From Rhodocyclaceae bacterium (GTDB taxonomy: Bacteria; Pseudomonadota; Gammaproteobacteria; Burkholderiales; Rhodocyclaceae): 39,657 nucleotides of DNA. Position numbers and translations under genes: made by a program. Shown here piece by piece: positions 9,377-18,480 of this stretch. The notes under the pieces are model-generated. The model was not told where the DNA came from. It did not search any database and saw only the letters and a program-made list of their open reading frames with translations. The stretch lies in NCBI GenBank assembly GCA_023150275.1, contig JAKLLG010000019.1:1-39657 (forward strand), read 5' to 3'. The first letter of the stretch is position 1. The number at the start of each line of letters is the position of its first letter.

Positions 9377-10800
9377 TGTATCTCGACCACTTCGGCCTGC
9401 GTGAAGCACCGTTCCGCATCACACCGCACACGGAGTTTTTCTTCGCCGGCGGCAATCGCGGCTCGACGCTCGACGCGCTTGTCTATGCAATCACCCACGA
9501 CGAAGGCATCGTCAAGGTCAGTGGCGAGGTCGGCAGCGGCAAGACGATGCTCTGCCGCATGCTGCTCGAACGCCTCCCGGAGAATGTCGAAACCGTTTAC
9601 CTCGCCAACCCGTCGCTGTCGCGCGATGAAATTCTCTATTCGATCGCCGAGGAACTCGGCATGCCACTCCCCGAAGAGCGCCCGCACCTCCTGCTGCGCG
9701 CGCTGCAGGAACGGCTGATCGAAATCTACGCCGCCGGCAAGCAGGTCGTGGTGCTGATCGACGAAGCCCATGCGATGCCCGCGGAATCCCTGGAAGAAAT
9801 CCGCCTGCTGTCCAACCTCGAATCGAATCGCCACAAGTTGCTGCAGATTGTGCTGTTCGGGCAGCCGGAACTGGATGAACGCCTCGCGCAAACCGAAATG
9901 CGCCAGCTGAAGGAACGCGTCACCCACAATTTCGCGCTCGAACCGCTGAAACGGAACGATATCGCCAGCTACCTGATGTTCCGCATGCGCGCCGCCGGCT
10001 ACCACGGCCCCGACCTGTTCAGCCCGGCAGCGCTGCAGATCATTACGCGCAGTTCAGAAGGCCTGACCCGCCGGATCAACATCCTCGCCGACAAGGCGCT
10101 GCTTGCGGCGTTCTCGCAGGGCACGCACCAGGTTGACGTCAAGGAAGCCCGGGCGGCGGAGCGCGACGCACAGTTCCGGCCAATGGCAGACGGGCATGCC
10201 AGCGCGCCGCTGTGGATCGCCGCCGCGGCCGTCATCGTCACGCTGCTGGCAGTGATCGCCTATTTGCTGAACAGCAGGACGCCCGCCGCAGATACCCCGC
10301 CTCCGCCTGCCCGCGAAGCAGCACCGGGCGCCGGCACCACGCCTGCCCCTGCCGAACAACCCCGCCAGGCATCAAGCGACGCAAGCGCGCCAACGGCCAC
10401 GACAATGACGGCCCCCCCTGCCACCCCACCCAGTAAAGAATCCGCGCCATCTTCGCCAGTCGCGCAAACCAGCGCTCGCCTCGGTCCGCTGACCACGGAA
10501 CGGCTGGCCACTTCCCAGGAATGGCTGAGCAGGACACCGGGCAGTCGCTACTTCATTCAACTGCTCAACGTAGAGGCGGCATCCGCCGCCGAAGTCGAAT
10601 CCTTTCTGGCAACACAGACGGCACCGCTGGACGCAGGCCAGCTACGGGTGTATAGATCGAAATTGAGCGGACAGGACCGGATCGGCGTCATTTACGGGGA
10701 GTTCGCAACGCGCGAACAGGCACTTGCTGCCCTGTCGGGGCTCCCCGGGCCGCTGCAGTCGACCCAGCCCTACGTTCGCGCAGTGGCAAAATTGCGATGA
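9376..10800 (+). CDS. mshM: ExeA/MshM-like AAA ATPase with membrane span and SPOR-like end
   Basis: This 474-residue protein has three parts. Residues 1 to about 265 are an ExeA/GspA-type AAA ATPase, opening [17 protein letters not shown] with Walker A GEVGSGKT (50-57) and Walker B VVVLIDEAH (124-132). A membrane helix follows at about 277-297 (LWIAAAAVIVTLLAVIAYLL). A Pro/Ala/Thr-rich linker then leads to a SPOR-like domain from about residue 388 (YFIQLLNVEAASAAEVESF), which may bind peptidoglycan. ExeA proteins help secretins cross the cell wall. The preferred start is the ATG at 9376, overlapping the previous stop, rather than 9364. The name follows the MSHA context. Confidence 0.85.
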   Translation: MYLDHFGLREAPFRITPHTEFFFAGGNRGSTLDALVYAITHDEGIVKVSGEVGSGKTMLCRMLLERLPENVETVYLANPSLSRDEILYSIAEELGMPLPEERPHLLLRALQERLIEIYAAGKQVVVLIDEAHAMPAESLEEIRLLSNLESNRHKLLQIVLFGQPELDERLAQTEMRQLKERVTHNFALEPLKRNDIASYLMFRMRAAGYHGPDLFSPAALQIITRSSEGLTRRINILADKALLAAFSQGTHQVDVKEARAAERDAQFRPMADGHASAPLWIAAAAVIVTLLAVIAYLLNSRTPAADTPPPPAREAAPGAGTTPAPAEQPRQASSDASAPTATTMTAPPATPPSKESAPSSPVAQTSARLGPLTTERLATSQEWLSRTPGSRYFIQLLNVEAASAAEVESFLATQTAPLDAGQLRVYRSKLSGQDRIGVIYGEFATREQALAALSGLPGPLQSTQPYVRAVAKLR

Positions 10801-10823
10801 AGTCATAAAAAATCATATAGATA

Positions 10824-10848
10824 ACCACATCAGTTAACGTGGTATCAT
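10824..10848 (+). promoter_or_regulatory. Candidate promoter/operator before the secretin gene
   Basis: The 88-base gap before mshL is AT-rich compared with its surroundings. It contains an inverted repeat ACCAC-N10-GTGGT (10824-10828 and 10839-10843) whose centre includes the palindrome GTTAAC. The right arm runs into TGGTATCAT (10840-10848), which reads as an extended -10 box. Transcription would start near 10855, about 34 bases before the mshL ATG. An internal promoter controlled by a dimeric repressor or activator would fit. Confidence 0.38.
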
Positions 10849-10888
10849 CAAATTGTTTTTGCATACAGGTAGGTCGGGACGGATAAAC

Positions 10889-12700
10889 ATGACGCTGCGC
10901 CATCTGAGTGCTCCATTCCTCGCACTGCTCGTTGCGGCCTGCACCTCTCCGACGATCAGGGAGCCTTCCTCTGCTCACATGATGTCGGAAAAGGCCGCGT
11001 CGCCATCCGGCAACATCCCGCAACCGATCCCCCACACGCTCGCCGCCCCCAAGCCGCGCGCGGTTCCCAAGGCCGAAACCTACAGCGTCGTCGTCAATAA
11101 CGTACGCGTGCACGATCTGCTGTTCGCGCTGGCACGGGACGCCCGACTCAACGTCGATATTCACCCCGGCATCAACGGTTACGTCACCCTCAACGCCATC
11201 GATCAGACGCTGCCACAGTTGCTGAACCGGATCGGCAAGCAGGTCGACATGCGTTTCGAGATCGACGGCCCGAACCTGAGCGTGATGCCGGACACCCCCT
11301 TCCTGCGCAACTACCCGGTCGACTACGTCAACATGAGCCGTGACACGGCGGGTAGCGTCACTGTCAACACGCAGCTGATCGGTGTCGCCGGCGGCGGCAC
11401 CGGCACGACCGCAACCGGTGCTGGCGCCAACAATTCGACCACCAAGGTCGAGAACAAGGCCCAGCACCATTTCTGGGAAACGCTGATCCAGAACATCAAG
11501 GACATCCTGCGCGAGACCGACAAAATCCTGCCGGAGGGGTCGAGCGAAATGGTCGTGGAACAGGCCGGCACGACATCCACCACGGGAACCGGTGCCGGCG
11601 CATCGGGAGGATCGTCGGGCCGCAACACCCAGGCGGCCCCTCTCGCCAACAGTCCCAATCCCGCAACACTGCAGGCTGCCGGCACGACCGTCGTCAAACG
11701 CACCACCTTCCGCGAAGCCGCGTCGGTCATTGCGCATCCGGAAACCGGCATCATCACCGTACGCGCCACCTCCCGCCAGCACGAAAAGGTGCAGGAGTTC
11801 CTCGACAAGGTCCAGGTCAGCGCCAAGCGGCAAGTGATGATCGAAGCGACGATCGTCGAAGTTCAGTTGTCAAATAACTATCAGCAGGGCATCAACTTCG
11901 AACAACTCGCGAAGCGCATCGGCTTCGGCGTTGCACTGACGGCAAACCCGGTCGCTGGCGCCGGCGCTTTCTCGCTGACTTACAAGAACGATGACTTCGC
12001 GGGAACGATCAAACTGCTCGACGATTACGGCACCACCAAAGTACTGTCCAGCCCGAAGATTTCGGTTCTGAACAACCAGACAGCGGTCCTCAAGGTTGTC
12101 GACAACGAGGTCTATTTCACGATCAAGGCCGACACCTCGCAAAACCAGACGACAACCGTAACCACCTATACGACAACACTGCATCAGGTGCCGGTCGGTT
12201 TCGTCATGAACGTAACCCCGCAGATCAGCGATTCCGACACCGTGCTACTCAACGTCCGCCCCAGTATTTCGCGCATCGTCGGCTATGTCGCTGACCCGAA
12301 CCCGGCACTCAAGGCTTCGACGATCAACGGCCTCAATACTGACATCAAGAGCGAAATTCCCGTCATCCGCATGCGCGAAATGGAATCGATGCTGCGCGTT
12401 CAGAACAGCAACATCGCGGTGATGGGCGGTCTGATGGAAGACAAGCTGGAGAACAAGGATCAATCGGTCCCCGGCGTCGGACAGGTTCCCCTGTTCGGGG
12501 AGTTGTTCACCCAACGCAACGATGTCGCCCGCAAGACCGAACTCGTCATCTTCCTGCGCCCCACGATTGTTCGCGACCCCAGCATCGCCGGAGATTATTC
12601 AAGCATGCGTGAGTTCATGCCGCGAAACAACTTCTTCACCGACGTGCCCGATCCGCAGAAACCCGGCGACAAGGTCAATCCGTTCCGGAGAGACCAGTGA
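10889..12700 (+). CDS. mshL: MSHA-type secretin lipoprotein MshL
   Basis: This is the outer-membrane secretin pore of the MSHA-like machine, 603 residues. The start at 10889 has GGGACGGAT upstream and yields a lipoprotein signal ending LLVAAC (Cys18). The frame opens earlier at 10853 without a plausible signal. Residues about 65-150 form the N-terminal secretin/STN-like region (VVNNVRVHDLLFALARDARLNVDIHPGI). A Gly/Thr/Ala-rich linker covers roughly 165-275. The secretin domain runs from about 315 to 570: QVMIEATIVEVQLSNNY, TKVLSSPKISVLNNQTAVLKV, VGFVMNVTPQIS, VPLFGELF and TELVIFLRPTIV are typical. It overlaps the next gene by four bases (GTGA). Confidence 0.92.
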   Translation: MTLRHLSAPFLALLVAACTSPTIREPSSAHMMSEKAASPSGNIPQPIPHTLAAPKPRAVPKAETYSVVVNNVRVHDLLFALARDARLNVDIHPGINGYVTLNAIDQTLPQLLNRIGKQVDMRFEIDGPNLSVMPDTPFLRNYPVDYVNMSRDTAGSVTVNTQLIGVAGGGTGTTATGAGANNSTTKVENKAQHHFWETLIQNIKDILRETDKILPEGSSEMVVEQAGTTSTTGTGAGASGGSSGRNTQAAPLANSPNPATLQAAGTTVVKRTTFREAASVIAHPETGIITVRATSRQHEKVQEFLDKVQVSAKRQVMIEATIVEVQLSNNYQQGINFEQLAKRIGFGVALTANPVAGAGAFSLTYKNDDFAGTIKLLDDYGTTKVLSSPKISVLNNQTAVLKVVDNEVYFTIKADTSQNQTTTVTTYTTTLHQVPVGFVMNVTPQISDSDTVLLNVRPSISRIVGYVADPNPALKASTINGLNTDIKSEIPVIRMREMESMLRVQNSNIAVMGGLMEDKLENKDQSVPGVGQVPLFGELFTQRNDVARKTELVIFLRPTIVRDPSIAGDYSSMREFMPRNNFFTDVPDPQKPGDKVNPFRRDQ

Positions 12701-14007
12701 GCCTCTTGCTCGACGCCCTGAAGAAGGCCGAGGAAGCGAAACGCCTGGCGGCAAGCGGCGACTCGCCAACGGGGAATGCGAATTCCGCAGTGCCCGCCCC
12801 GGCGAGGGAACTCAGCCTGGAACCGGTGGGCACGACCGGCGCGTCGTCGGGAAACACCCCCCAGGGCATGCCCGGCTCCGCGCTGCCTACCCTTTCCGAC
12901 CATCTCGACACCGTCAACGCAGATCTTGCCGCCGTCACCACGGCCCCCCCTTTGCGCACACCGCCGCCGGAGCCGGCGAAGCGCCCGGCCGCGGCACGTC
13001 CGCAGCCGAACCCGGCTGCCGAGCAGGAAGCCGCGCGCAATGTATTTGCCGCCAAGCGCACGCCTCCCGCACAGCGAACCACGCTCTGGATCGCACTGGG
13101 TGCAGCCGCGATCGGCGCGCTTGGCATCGGCGGCTGGTTATGGTGGCAACTGAATTCGGTGGGCGGCGGTTCGCTGAGCGCGCGCCCGGCACAGGCAACC
13201 GGTATTCAGCCACTCATTGCCCCCCCTGTCGCTCCCCCTGCAGCTTCGCCAGCACCTGTCGCAGCACTCCCGCCCTCGGCAGCCACTGCGTCCGCGACGA
13301 CAAGCACGGCTGCGGTATCGCCGACGACAGCGCCGGCGGAGACAACGGCAAGCTACGAGCCACCACCCGCCCGCAGCGAACGCCGGGGTACCGCACCGGC
13401 GGAGCCCGAAGGACCGGTACGCATCACGCGCGGCGAACTCAAGGTGCCGCCGCCCCTCGCGCGCGCCTATGAACTACTTGAAACCAACGATCTTTCCGGA
13501 GCGGCACGTGCCTACGAACAGGCCCTGAAGGCCGATCCAAAGAGTTCCGATGCCCTGCTCGGCATGGCTGCGCTGGCACTCCGCAGCGGTGATTTCGCCG
13601 CAGCGGAGTCGTGGTACATCAGGGCGCTGGAGGCTGACCCGCGCGACGCAAACGCCCATGCGGGCCTTGTAAACCTGCGCGGGCAAGCCGATCCGCTGAC
13701 GGCTGAAAGTCGCTTGAAGGGGCTGCTCGCCACGCAACCGGATTCGGCAACGCTCAACTTCGCGCTCGGCAATCTCTACGCCGGCCAGCGCCGCTGGCCG
13801 GAAGCACAGCTGGCCTATTTCAACGCGCACACCGCTGACACGGGCAATCCCGACTACCTGTTCAATCTCGCCGCCAGCCTCGATCAGATGCACCTGCCGA
13901 AGATCGCGCTCGATTACTACAAGGCCGCGCTCGTCGCGAGCAATTCACGTCGCGCTGCGTTCAATGCCGAGCAGGTCAAGGCACGCATCGCCGAGTTGCA
14001 GCCCTGA
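12697..14007 (+). CDS. mshN: MshN-like TPR protein with one membrane span
   Basis: This is a 436-residue bitopic protein. It starts with GTG overlapping the mshL stop. The N-terminal SLLLDALKKAEEAKRLAAS motif is shared by MshN-type and some GspB-type proteins. A Pro/Ala-rich cytoplasmic region follows, with one transmembrane helix at about 130-150 (LWIALGAAAIGALGIGGWLWW). A long low-complexity Ala/Pro/Thr linker leads to four or more TPR motifs from about residue 250 to the end (AYELLETNDLSGAARAYEQALKADP and following). A periplasmic TPR scaffold that helps assemble the secretin or platform is the expected role, by analogy with Vibrio MshN. Confidence 0.82.
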   Translation: MSLLLDALKKAEEAKRLAASGDSPTGNANSAVPAPARELSLEPVGTTGASSGNTPQGMPGSALPTLSDHLDTVNADLAAVTTAPPLRTPPPEPAKRPAAARPQPNPAAEQEAARNVFAAKRTPPAQRTTLWIALGAAAIGALGIGGWLWWQLNSVGGGSLSARPAQATGIQPLIAPPVAPPAASPAPVAALPPSAATASATTSTAAVSPTTAPAETTASYEPPPARSERRGTAPAEPEGPVRITRGELKVPPPLARAYELLETNDLSGAARAYEQALKADPKSSDALLGMAALALRSGDFAAAESWYIRALEADPRDANAHAGLVNLRGQADPLTAESRLKGLLATQPDSATLNFALGNLYAGQRRWPEAQLAYFNAHTADTGNPDYLFNLAASLDQMHLPKIALDYYKAALVASNSRRAAFNAEQVKARIAELQP

Positions 14008-14039
14008 CCGGAATCCGCGCGTTCGCCAACGACATCGCC

Positions 14040-15746
14040 ATGAACGCCCCCTCTCCACAGCGCCGCCCGCTCGGCCAGATCCTGATCGCACAAGGCATCC
14101 TCTCCGAGGATCAGTTGCGCATCGCGCTCCTGGAGCAGATGAAATCGAACCAGCCCGTCGGCAAGCTGCTGGTTTCGCTCGGCTTCGTCTCCGAAGCCAC
14201 CTTGCGCGACGCCTTGTCGGAGAGCCTCGGCAAGCAGAGCATCGATCTCTCCAACGCCATCATCGATCCGGCGGCGCTGAAACTCGTACCGCGCGAGCTG
14301 GCCAAGCGCCACCGCGTGCTGCCGCTCGACTACGATACGCACAACCAGCGCCTGACGCTTGCTGCCGCGGATATCAACGACCTGGTCGCCATCGACAAGG
14401 TGCGCAGCCTGTTGCCGGAAGATGTCGAGGTCGAGACCCTGCTCGCTGGCGAATCCGAAATCGACCGCGCCGTCGATCAATATTACGGCTACGAACTCTC
14501 GATCGACGGCATCCTGCACGAGATCGAAACCGGCGAAATCGATTTCCGCAGCCTGCAGGCCTCGGCCGACGAATACAGCCAGCCGGTCGTCCGCCTGATC
14601 GATTCGATCCTCACCGACGCGGTGAAGCGCGATGCCTCCGACGTGCACTTCGAGCCGGAAGCGAACTTCCTGCGCATCCGCTACCGCATCGACGGCATGC
14701 TGCGGCAGATCCGCGCGCTGCATAAATCGTACTGGCCGGCGATGGCAGTACGCATCAAGGTGATGAGCGGCATGAACATCGCCGAAACCCGCGCGCCGCA
14801 GGATGGCCGCATCAACCTGACGATGAGCGGTCGCCAGGTGGACTTCCGCGTTGCCGCGCAGCCAACCATTCATGGCGAAAACGTCGTCCTGCGCATCCTC
14901 GACCGGCAGAAGGGCATCGTGCCGCTGGAAGGACTCGGACTCGCAGAGGATCACCTCGACCAGCTGAAGCTGATGATCGCCCGCCCCGAAGGGATCATCC
15001 TCGTCACCGGCCCGACCGGCTCCGGCAAGACGACCACGCTCTACTCGGTGCTGAATCACATCAACTCCGAGGGCATCAACATCATGACCCTCGAAGACCC
15101 GGTCGAATACCCGATGGCGCTGGTGCGGCAGACCTCGGTGGCCGAGGCCGCCAAGCTCGACTTCGCAAACGGCATCCGCTCGATGATGCGCCAGGATCCT
15201 GACGCCATCCTCGTCGGCGAAATCCGCGACCAGGACACCGCCGAAATGGCCTTCCGCGCTGCGATGACGGGCCACCAGGTCTATTCGACGCTGCATACCA
15301 ACTCGGCGATCGGCGCCATTCCCCGGCTGCTCGACATCGGCATCCTGCCCGACATCATGGCCGGCAACATCATCGGCGTCGTCGCCCAGCGCCTGATCCG
15401 CAAGCTGTGCGTGCACTGCAAGACACCGTATCAGGCCGAATCCGGCGAGATGCGGCTGCTCGGCCTGACCACCGATGCGCCCCGCCCGGTGATCTTCCGC
15501 CCCTGCGGCTGCGAGCGTTGCGACTTCCAGGGCTATCGCGGCCGCCTCGCCATCATGGAACTGCTGCGGGTAAACGGCGACATGGATGAACTGATCGCCC
15601 GCCGCGCCACTGCGCGCGAAGTGCGCACGCTGGCCAAGGACATGGGCTTCCGCTCGCTCGCCGACGATGGCCTGCGGCGCGTGCTCGACGGCTCCACCTC
15701 GATCGAGGAACTCGGTCGCGTCGTCGACCTCACCGACCGGATGTAG
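14040..15746 (+). CDS. mshE: MshE/PilB-type assembly ATPase with MshEN domain
   Basis: This 568-residue hexameric ATPase (GspE/PilB family) powers extension of the pilus. The N-terminus carries two 24-residue MshEN motifs, residues 10-33 (PLGQILIAQG...) and 39-62 (PVGKLLVSLG...), separated by exactly five residues, as in c-di-GMP-binding MshE proteins. The first arginine of each motif is replaced by proline. The catalytic part has Walker A GPTGSGKTT, Asp box LEDPVEYP, Walker B ILVGEIRDQDTA and the His box MTGHQVYSTLHTNSA. A four-cysteine zinc site follows (CVHC ... CGCERC). The gene lies 32 bases after mshN and 5 before mshG. ATPases of type II secretion are close relatives, and the neighbours decide for MSHA. 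Confidence 0.92.
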   Translation: MNAPSPQRRPLGQILIAQGILSEDQLRIALLEQMKSNQPVGKLLVSLGFVSEATLRDALSESLGKQSIDLSNAIIDPAALKLVPRELAKRHRVLPLDYDTHNQRLTLAAADINDLVAIDKVRSLLPEDVEVETLLAGESEIDRAVDQYYGYELSIDGILHEIETGEIDFRSLQASADEYSQPVVRLIDSILTDAVKRDASDVHFEPEANFLRIRYRIDGMLRQIRALHKSYWPAMAVRIKVMSGMNIAETRAPQDGRINLTMSGRQVDFRVAAQPTIHGENVVLRILDRQKGIVPLEGLGLAEDHLDQLKLMIARPEGIILVTGPTGSGKTTTLYSVLNHINSEGINIMTLEDPVEYPMALVRQTSVAEAAKLDFANGIRSMMRQDPDAILVGEIRDQDTAEMAFRAAMTGHQVYSTLHTNSAIGAIPRLLDIGILPDIMAGNIIGVVAQRLIRKLCVHCKTPYQAESGEMRLLGLTTDAPRPVIFRPCGCERCDFQGYRGRLAIMELLRVNGDMDELIARRATAREVRTLAKDMGFRSLADDGLRRVLDGSTSIEELGRVVDLTDRM

Positions 15747-15751
15747 GCGCC

Positions 15752-16954
15752 ATGGCCGTGTTCCAGTACAAGGCGGTGGCGGCGGACGGAAGGCTCGCCC
15801 ACGGGCGCATCGACGCCCTCAACGTGATCGATCTCGAAATGCGCCTGAAGCGCATGGAACTCGATCTCGTCAGCGGCGAACCGATCAGCAGTCACAGCCT
15901 GTTCGGCACGCGCAGCGTGCCGCGCCGCGAACTGATCACCTTCTGTTTTCACCTCGAACAACTGACGCGTGCTGGCGTGCCGATCATCGAAGGCCTTTCC
16001 GACCTGCGCGACAGCATCGAGCATCCCCGCTTCCGCGAAGTGATCGCCGGCACGATCGAGTCGATCGAGGGCGGCCAGACGCTGTCCGAGGCGATGGCGC
16101 AGCATCCCGGCGTTTTCGACAAGGTTTTCGTCAACCTGGTCCGCGCCGGGGAGTCGACCGGCCGCCTGCCTGAAGTGCTGAAGAACATCATCGATTCGCT
16201 CAAGTGGGAAGACGAACTCGCCTCGCACACCAAGAAGGTGATCATGTATCCCGCCTTCGTCGGCACCATCGTGATCGCGGCGACGGTCTTCCTGATGGTG
16301 TATATGGTCCCGCAGCTCAAGCAGTTCGTGAAGAACATGGGCCAGGAACTGCCGACGCAGACGAAGGTGCTGTTCTTCGTCTCCGACACGCTCGTTGCAT
16401 ACTGGTACCTGTTCCTGCTGCTGCCCATCCTCGCCGCGCTCGCCGGATTCGTGATCCTGCGCACCAACCCCGCGGCCCGGCTGCGTTTCGACGGCATCAA
16501 GCTGCATCTGCCGATACTCGGCAACATCCTCAGAAAGATCATCCTCTCGCGTTTTGCCAACACCTTTGCGCTGCTCTACTCCTCGGGGATTCCGATCCTC
16601 GATTCGATCCGCACGACGCAATCGGTGGTCGGCAACCGGGTCATCGAGGAGGGGCTGGTCCGTGTCGAGCAACTGATCGGCGAAGGGCAGAATGTCACCT
16701 CCGCCTTCCATGCGGTCGGCCTCTTTCCGCCCCTGGTGATCCGCATGCTCAAGGTCGGCGAAGGTACCGGCGCGCTCGACGACGCACTGACCAATGTCAG
16801 CTATTTCTACAACCGCGACGTCAAGGAATCGGTCGAGAAGGTACAGGCGATGATCGAACCGATGCTGACCATGCTGCTCGGCGGCATGCTCGGCTGGATC
16901 ATGCTGTCCGTGCTCGGACCGGTCTATGACGTGATCAGCAAGATAAAGACCTGA
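15752..16954 (+). CDS. mshG: MshG/GspF-type inner-membrane platform protein
   Basis: This is a 400-residue polytopic platform protein on which the assembly ATPase acts. It begins MAVFQYKAVAADGRLAHGRI, the usual GspF/PilC N-terminus. It contains the two T2SSF domains, the first around FCFHLEQLTRAGVPIIEGLSDL (about 65-185) and the second around RFANTFALLYSSGIPILDSI (about 268-390). There are three hydrophobic segments: IVIAATVFLMVYMVPQL, YLFLLLPILAALAGFVIL and the C-terminal MLTMLLGGMLGWIMLSVLGPVY. It is five bases from mshE and shares one base with the next gene. The family is certain, and the MSHA assignment comes from context. Confidence 0.92.
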   Translation: MAVFQYKAVAADGRLAHGRIDALNVIDLEMRLKRMELDLVSGEPISSHSLFGTRSVPRRELITFCFHLEQLTRAGVPIIEGLSDLRDSIEHPRFREVIAGTIESIEGGQTLSEAMAQHPGVFDKVFVNLVRAGESTGRLPEVLKNIIDSLKWEDELASHTKKVIMYPAFVGTIVIAATVFLMVYMVPQLKQFVKNMGQELPTQTKVLFFVSDTLVAYWYLFLLLPILAALAGFVILRTNPAARLRFDGIKLHLPILGNILRKIILSRFANTFALLYSSGIPILDSIRTTQSVVGNRVIEEGLVRVEQLIGEGQNVTSAFHAVGLFPPLVIRMLKVGEGTGALDDALTNVSYFYNRDVKESVEKVQAMIEPMLTMLLGGMLGWIMLSVLGPVYDVISKIKT

Positions 16955-18480
16955 TGACAGAGCGCCGCGTCCTTCTTCTCAGCACCCACCAGTTGGCCGC
17001 ATTCGCCTGGCATTCCGGCAATGTGCGCGGCGAGGGCGTGTTCGACGGCGGCAGCGAGGGAATGGCCGCCTTCCAGGCCTATCTCGCCGAACATGCGAGC
17101 AGCGTGTTTACACTGGTTGCCAACGTCGCCGAAGAAAGCTTCCAGTCCGAAACGATTCCCTTCCTGCAGTCGCGCGATCGCAGCGCCGTGATCACGCGCA
17201 AGCTGTCCCAGCTTTTCTACACAACCCCCTACACCGCGGCCTTCTCGCTGGGCTACGAAAAAACGCGACGCAAAGACGAGCGCCTGCTGCTTGCTGCGCT
17301 GACCGCCACCGGCACCATCGACCCGTGGGTCAATGCGCTGCGCGAGGCGCGCGTCGCGCTGGCCGGCCTCCACTCGCTGCCATTCCTCGGCGAGGCACTG
17401 CTGCGCAGGCTCAAGGTACGGGAAGACCGCTGCATCGTTCTCAGCCTGCAGGACCAGAGCATCCGTGAGACCTACTACGAGCGCGGCAAGCTGCATTTCA
17501 GCCGCCTCTCGCCGCTGGCCAACACCAGCATCGGCGGCATTGCCCAGGCTTTTTCCACCGAGGCGGTCAAGCTGCAGCAGTACCTGCTCAGCCAGCGCCA
17601 GATCGCCCGCAACCAGCCCCTGCGCGCGATCGTCATCGCCCACCCGCAGGCACTCAGCGCCGTAGACGCCAGCTGCGTCAGCACCGATTCGCTCGCCTTC
17701 AGCATCGTCAGCACCGACGACTGCGCGCGCCAGTGCGGGCTCAAGACTGCGCCCGCTGATAGCCACGCCGACGCGCTGTTTGCTCATCTCGCCATCGCCG
17801 ATGCCCCCGCGCTGCAGTTCGCCAAGGCGCCGCTGCGGCACGACTACCGCATCTGGCAGATTCGCAACGCGCTCTTCGCGCTGGGCACGGTGACGCTGCT
17901 CGCCTGCGTCCTCTATGCCGGAAAGAGCCTCTTCGACACCTGGTCGCTCGGCAATGAAGCCGAATCGACGGCCCTCAAGGCGCAGGAGGCGCGGCAGCGT
18001 TACGAGGACATCCGGCGCACCTTCCCGCCGATTCCCACCGACAACGAAACCCTGCGCCGGATCATCGACCGCTATGTCGCCTTCGAGCGCGGCGGCGGCA
18101 GCTCGCCGGAAACGACCTATCGCGAGATTAGCGCCGCGCTCGCCGGCTCGCCGGCGATCGACCTCGACGGGATCAGCTGGAAAAGCGGGGCTGTCGGCCC
18201 GGCGCCCGGCAACGCCCAACCATCGACGGCGAACGGCCAGCAGCTCACCCAGATCAAAGGCACCATCAATCTGGGTGCGCGCGCCACGCCGCGCCAGACA
18301 TTGGCCGCCTTTGATCACTTCGTTGCCGATCTGCGCAGCAACGCGGCGCTGGAAGTGCGTGTCGTCCAGCAACCCTTCGACATCGACTCCGGCAAGTCGC
18401 TGCGCAGCAGCGGCGATGGCGACGCCGAAAGCAGCGTCCGGCCATTCGCACTCGAACTCATCAGGAAGACCCTGCCATGA
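16954..18480 (+). CDS. Combined PilM/PilN-like (MshI/GspL-like) assembly protein
   Basis: This 508-residue protein has a long cytoplasmic part (1 to about 300), one membrane helix (about 306-326, ALFALGTVTLLACVLYAGKSL) and a periplasmic part starting with a coiled-coil-like stretch. The cytoplasmic part shows an actin-like pattern (VREDRCIVLSLQDQSIRETYYERGKLHFSRLSP), weakly resembling PilM, MshI or GspL. The periplasmic part resembles PilN. In type IV pili, PilM and PilN are usually separate genes; GspL of type II secretion joins similar halves. The ATG overlaps the mshG stop (TGATG), and the 3' end overlaps the next gene by four bases. The assignment rests on architecture and position, not on a strong motif. 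Confidence 0.65.
   Translation: MTERRVLLLSTHQLAAFAWHSGNVRGEGVFDGGSEGMAAFQAYLAEHASSVFTLVANVAEESFQSETIPFLQSRDRSAVITRKLSQLFYTTPYTAAFSLGYEKTRRKDERLLLAALTATGTIDPWVNALREARVALAGLHSLPFLGEALLRRLKVREDRCIVLSLQDQSIRETYYERGKLHFSRLSPLANTSIGGIAQAFSTEAVKLQQYLLSQRQIARNQPLRAIVIAHPQALSAVDASCVSTDSLAFSIVSTDDCARQCGLKTAPADSHADALFAHLAIADAPALQFAKAPLRHDYRIWQIRNALFALGTVTLLACVLYAGKSLFDTWSLGNEAESTALKAQEARQRYEDIRRTFPPIPTDNETLRRIIDRYVAFERGGGSSPETTYREISAALAGSPAIDLDGISWKSGAVGPAPGNAQPSTANGQQLTQIKGTINLGARATPRQTLAAFDHFVADLRSNAALEVRVVQQPFDIDSGKSLRSSGDGDAESSVRPFALELIRKTLP

Noticed and set aside
10889..16954. Type II secretion (Gsp) operon
   Set aside because: The ExeA-MshL-MshN-MshE-MshG set and the MshEN domain point to MSHA. 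No GspC, D, G, H or K-type genes are present in the usual order.
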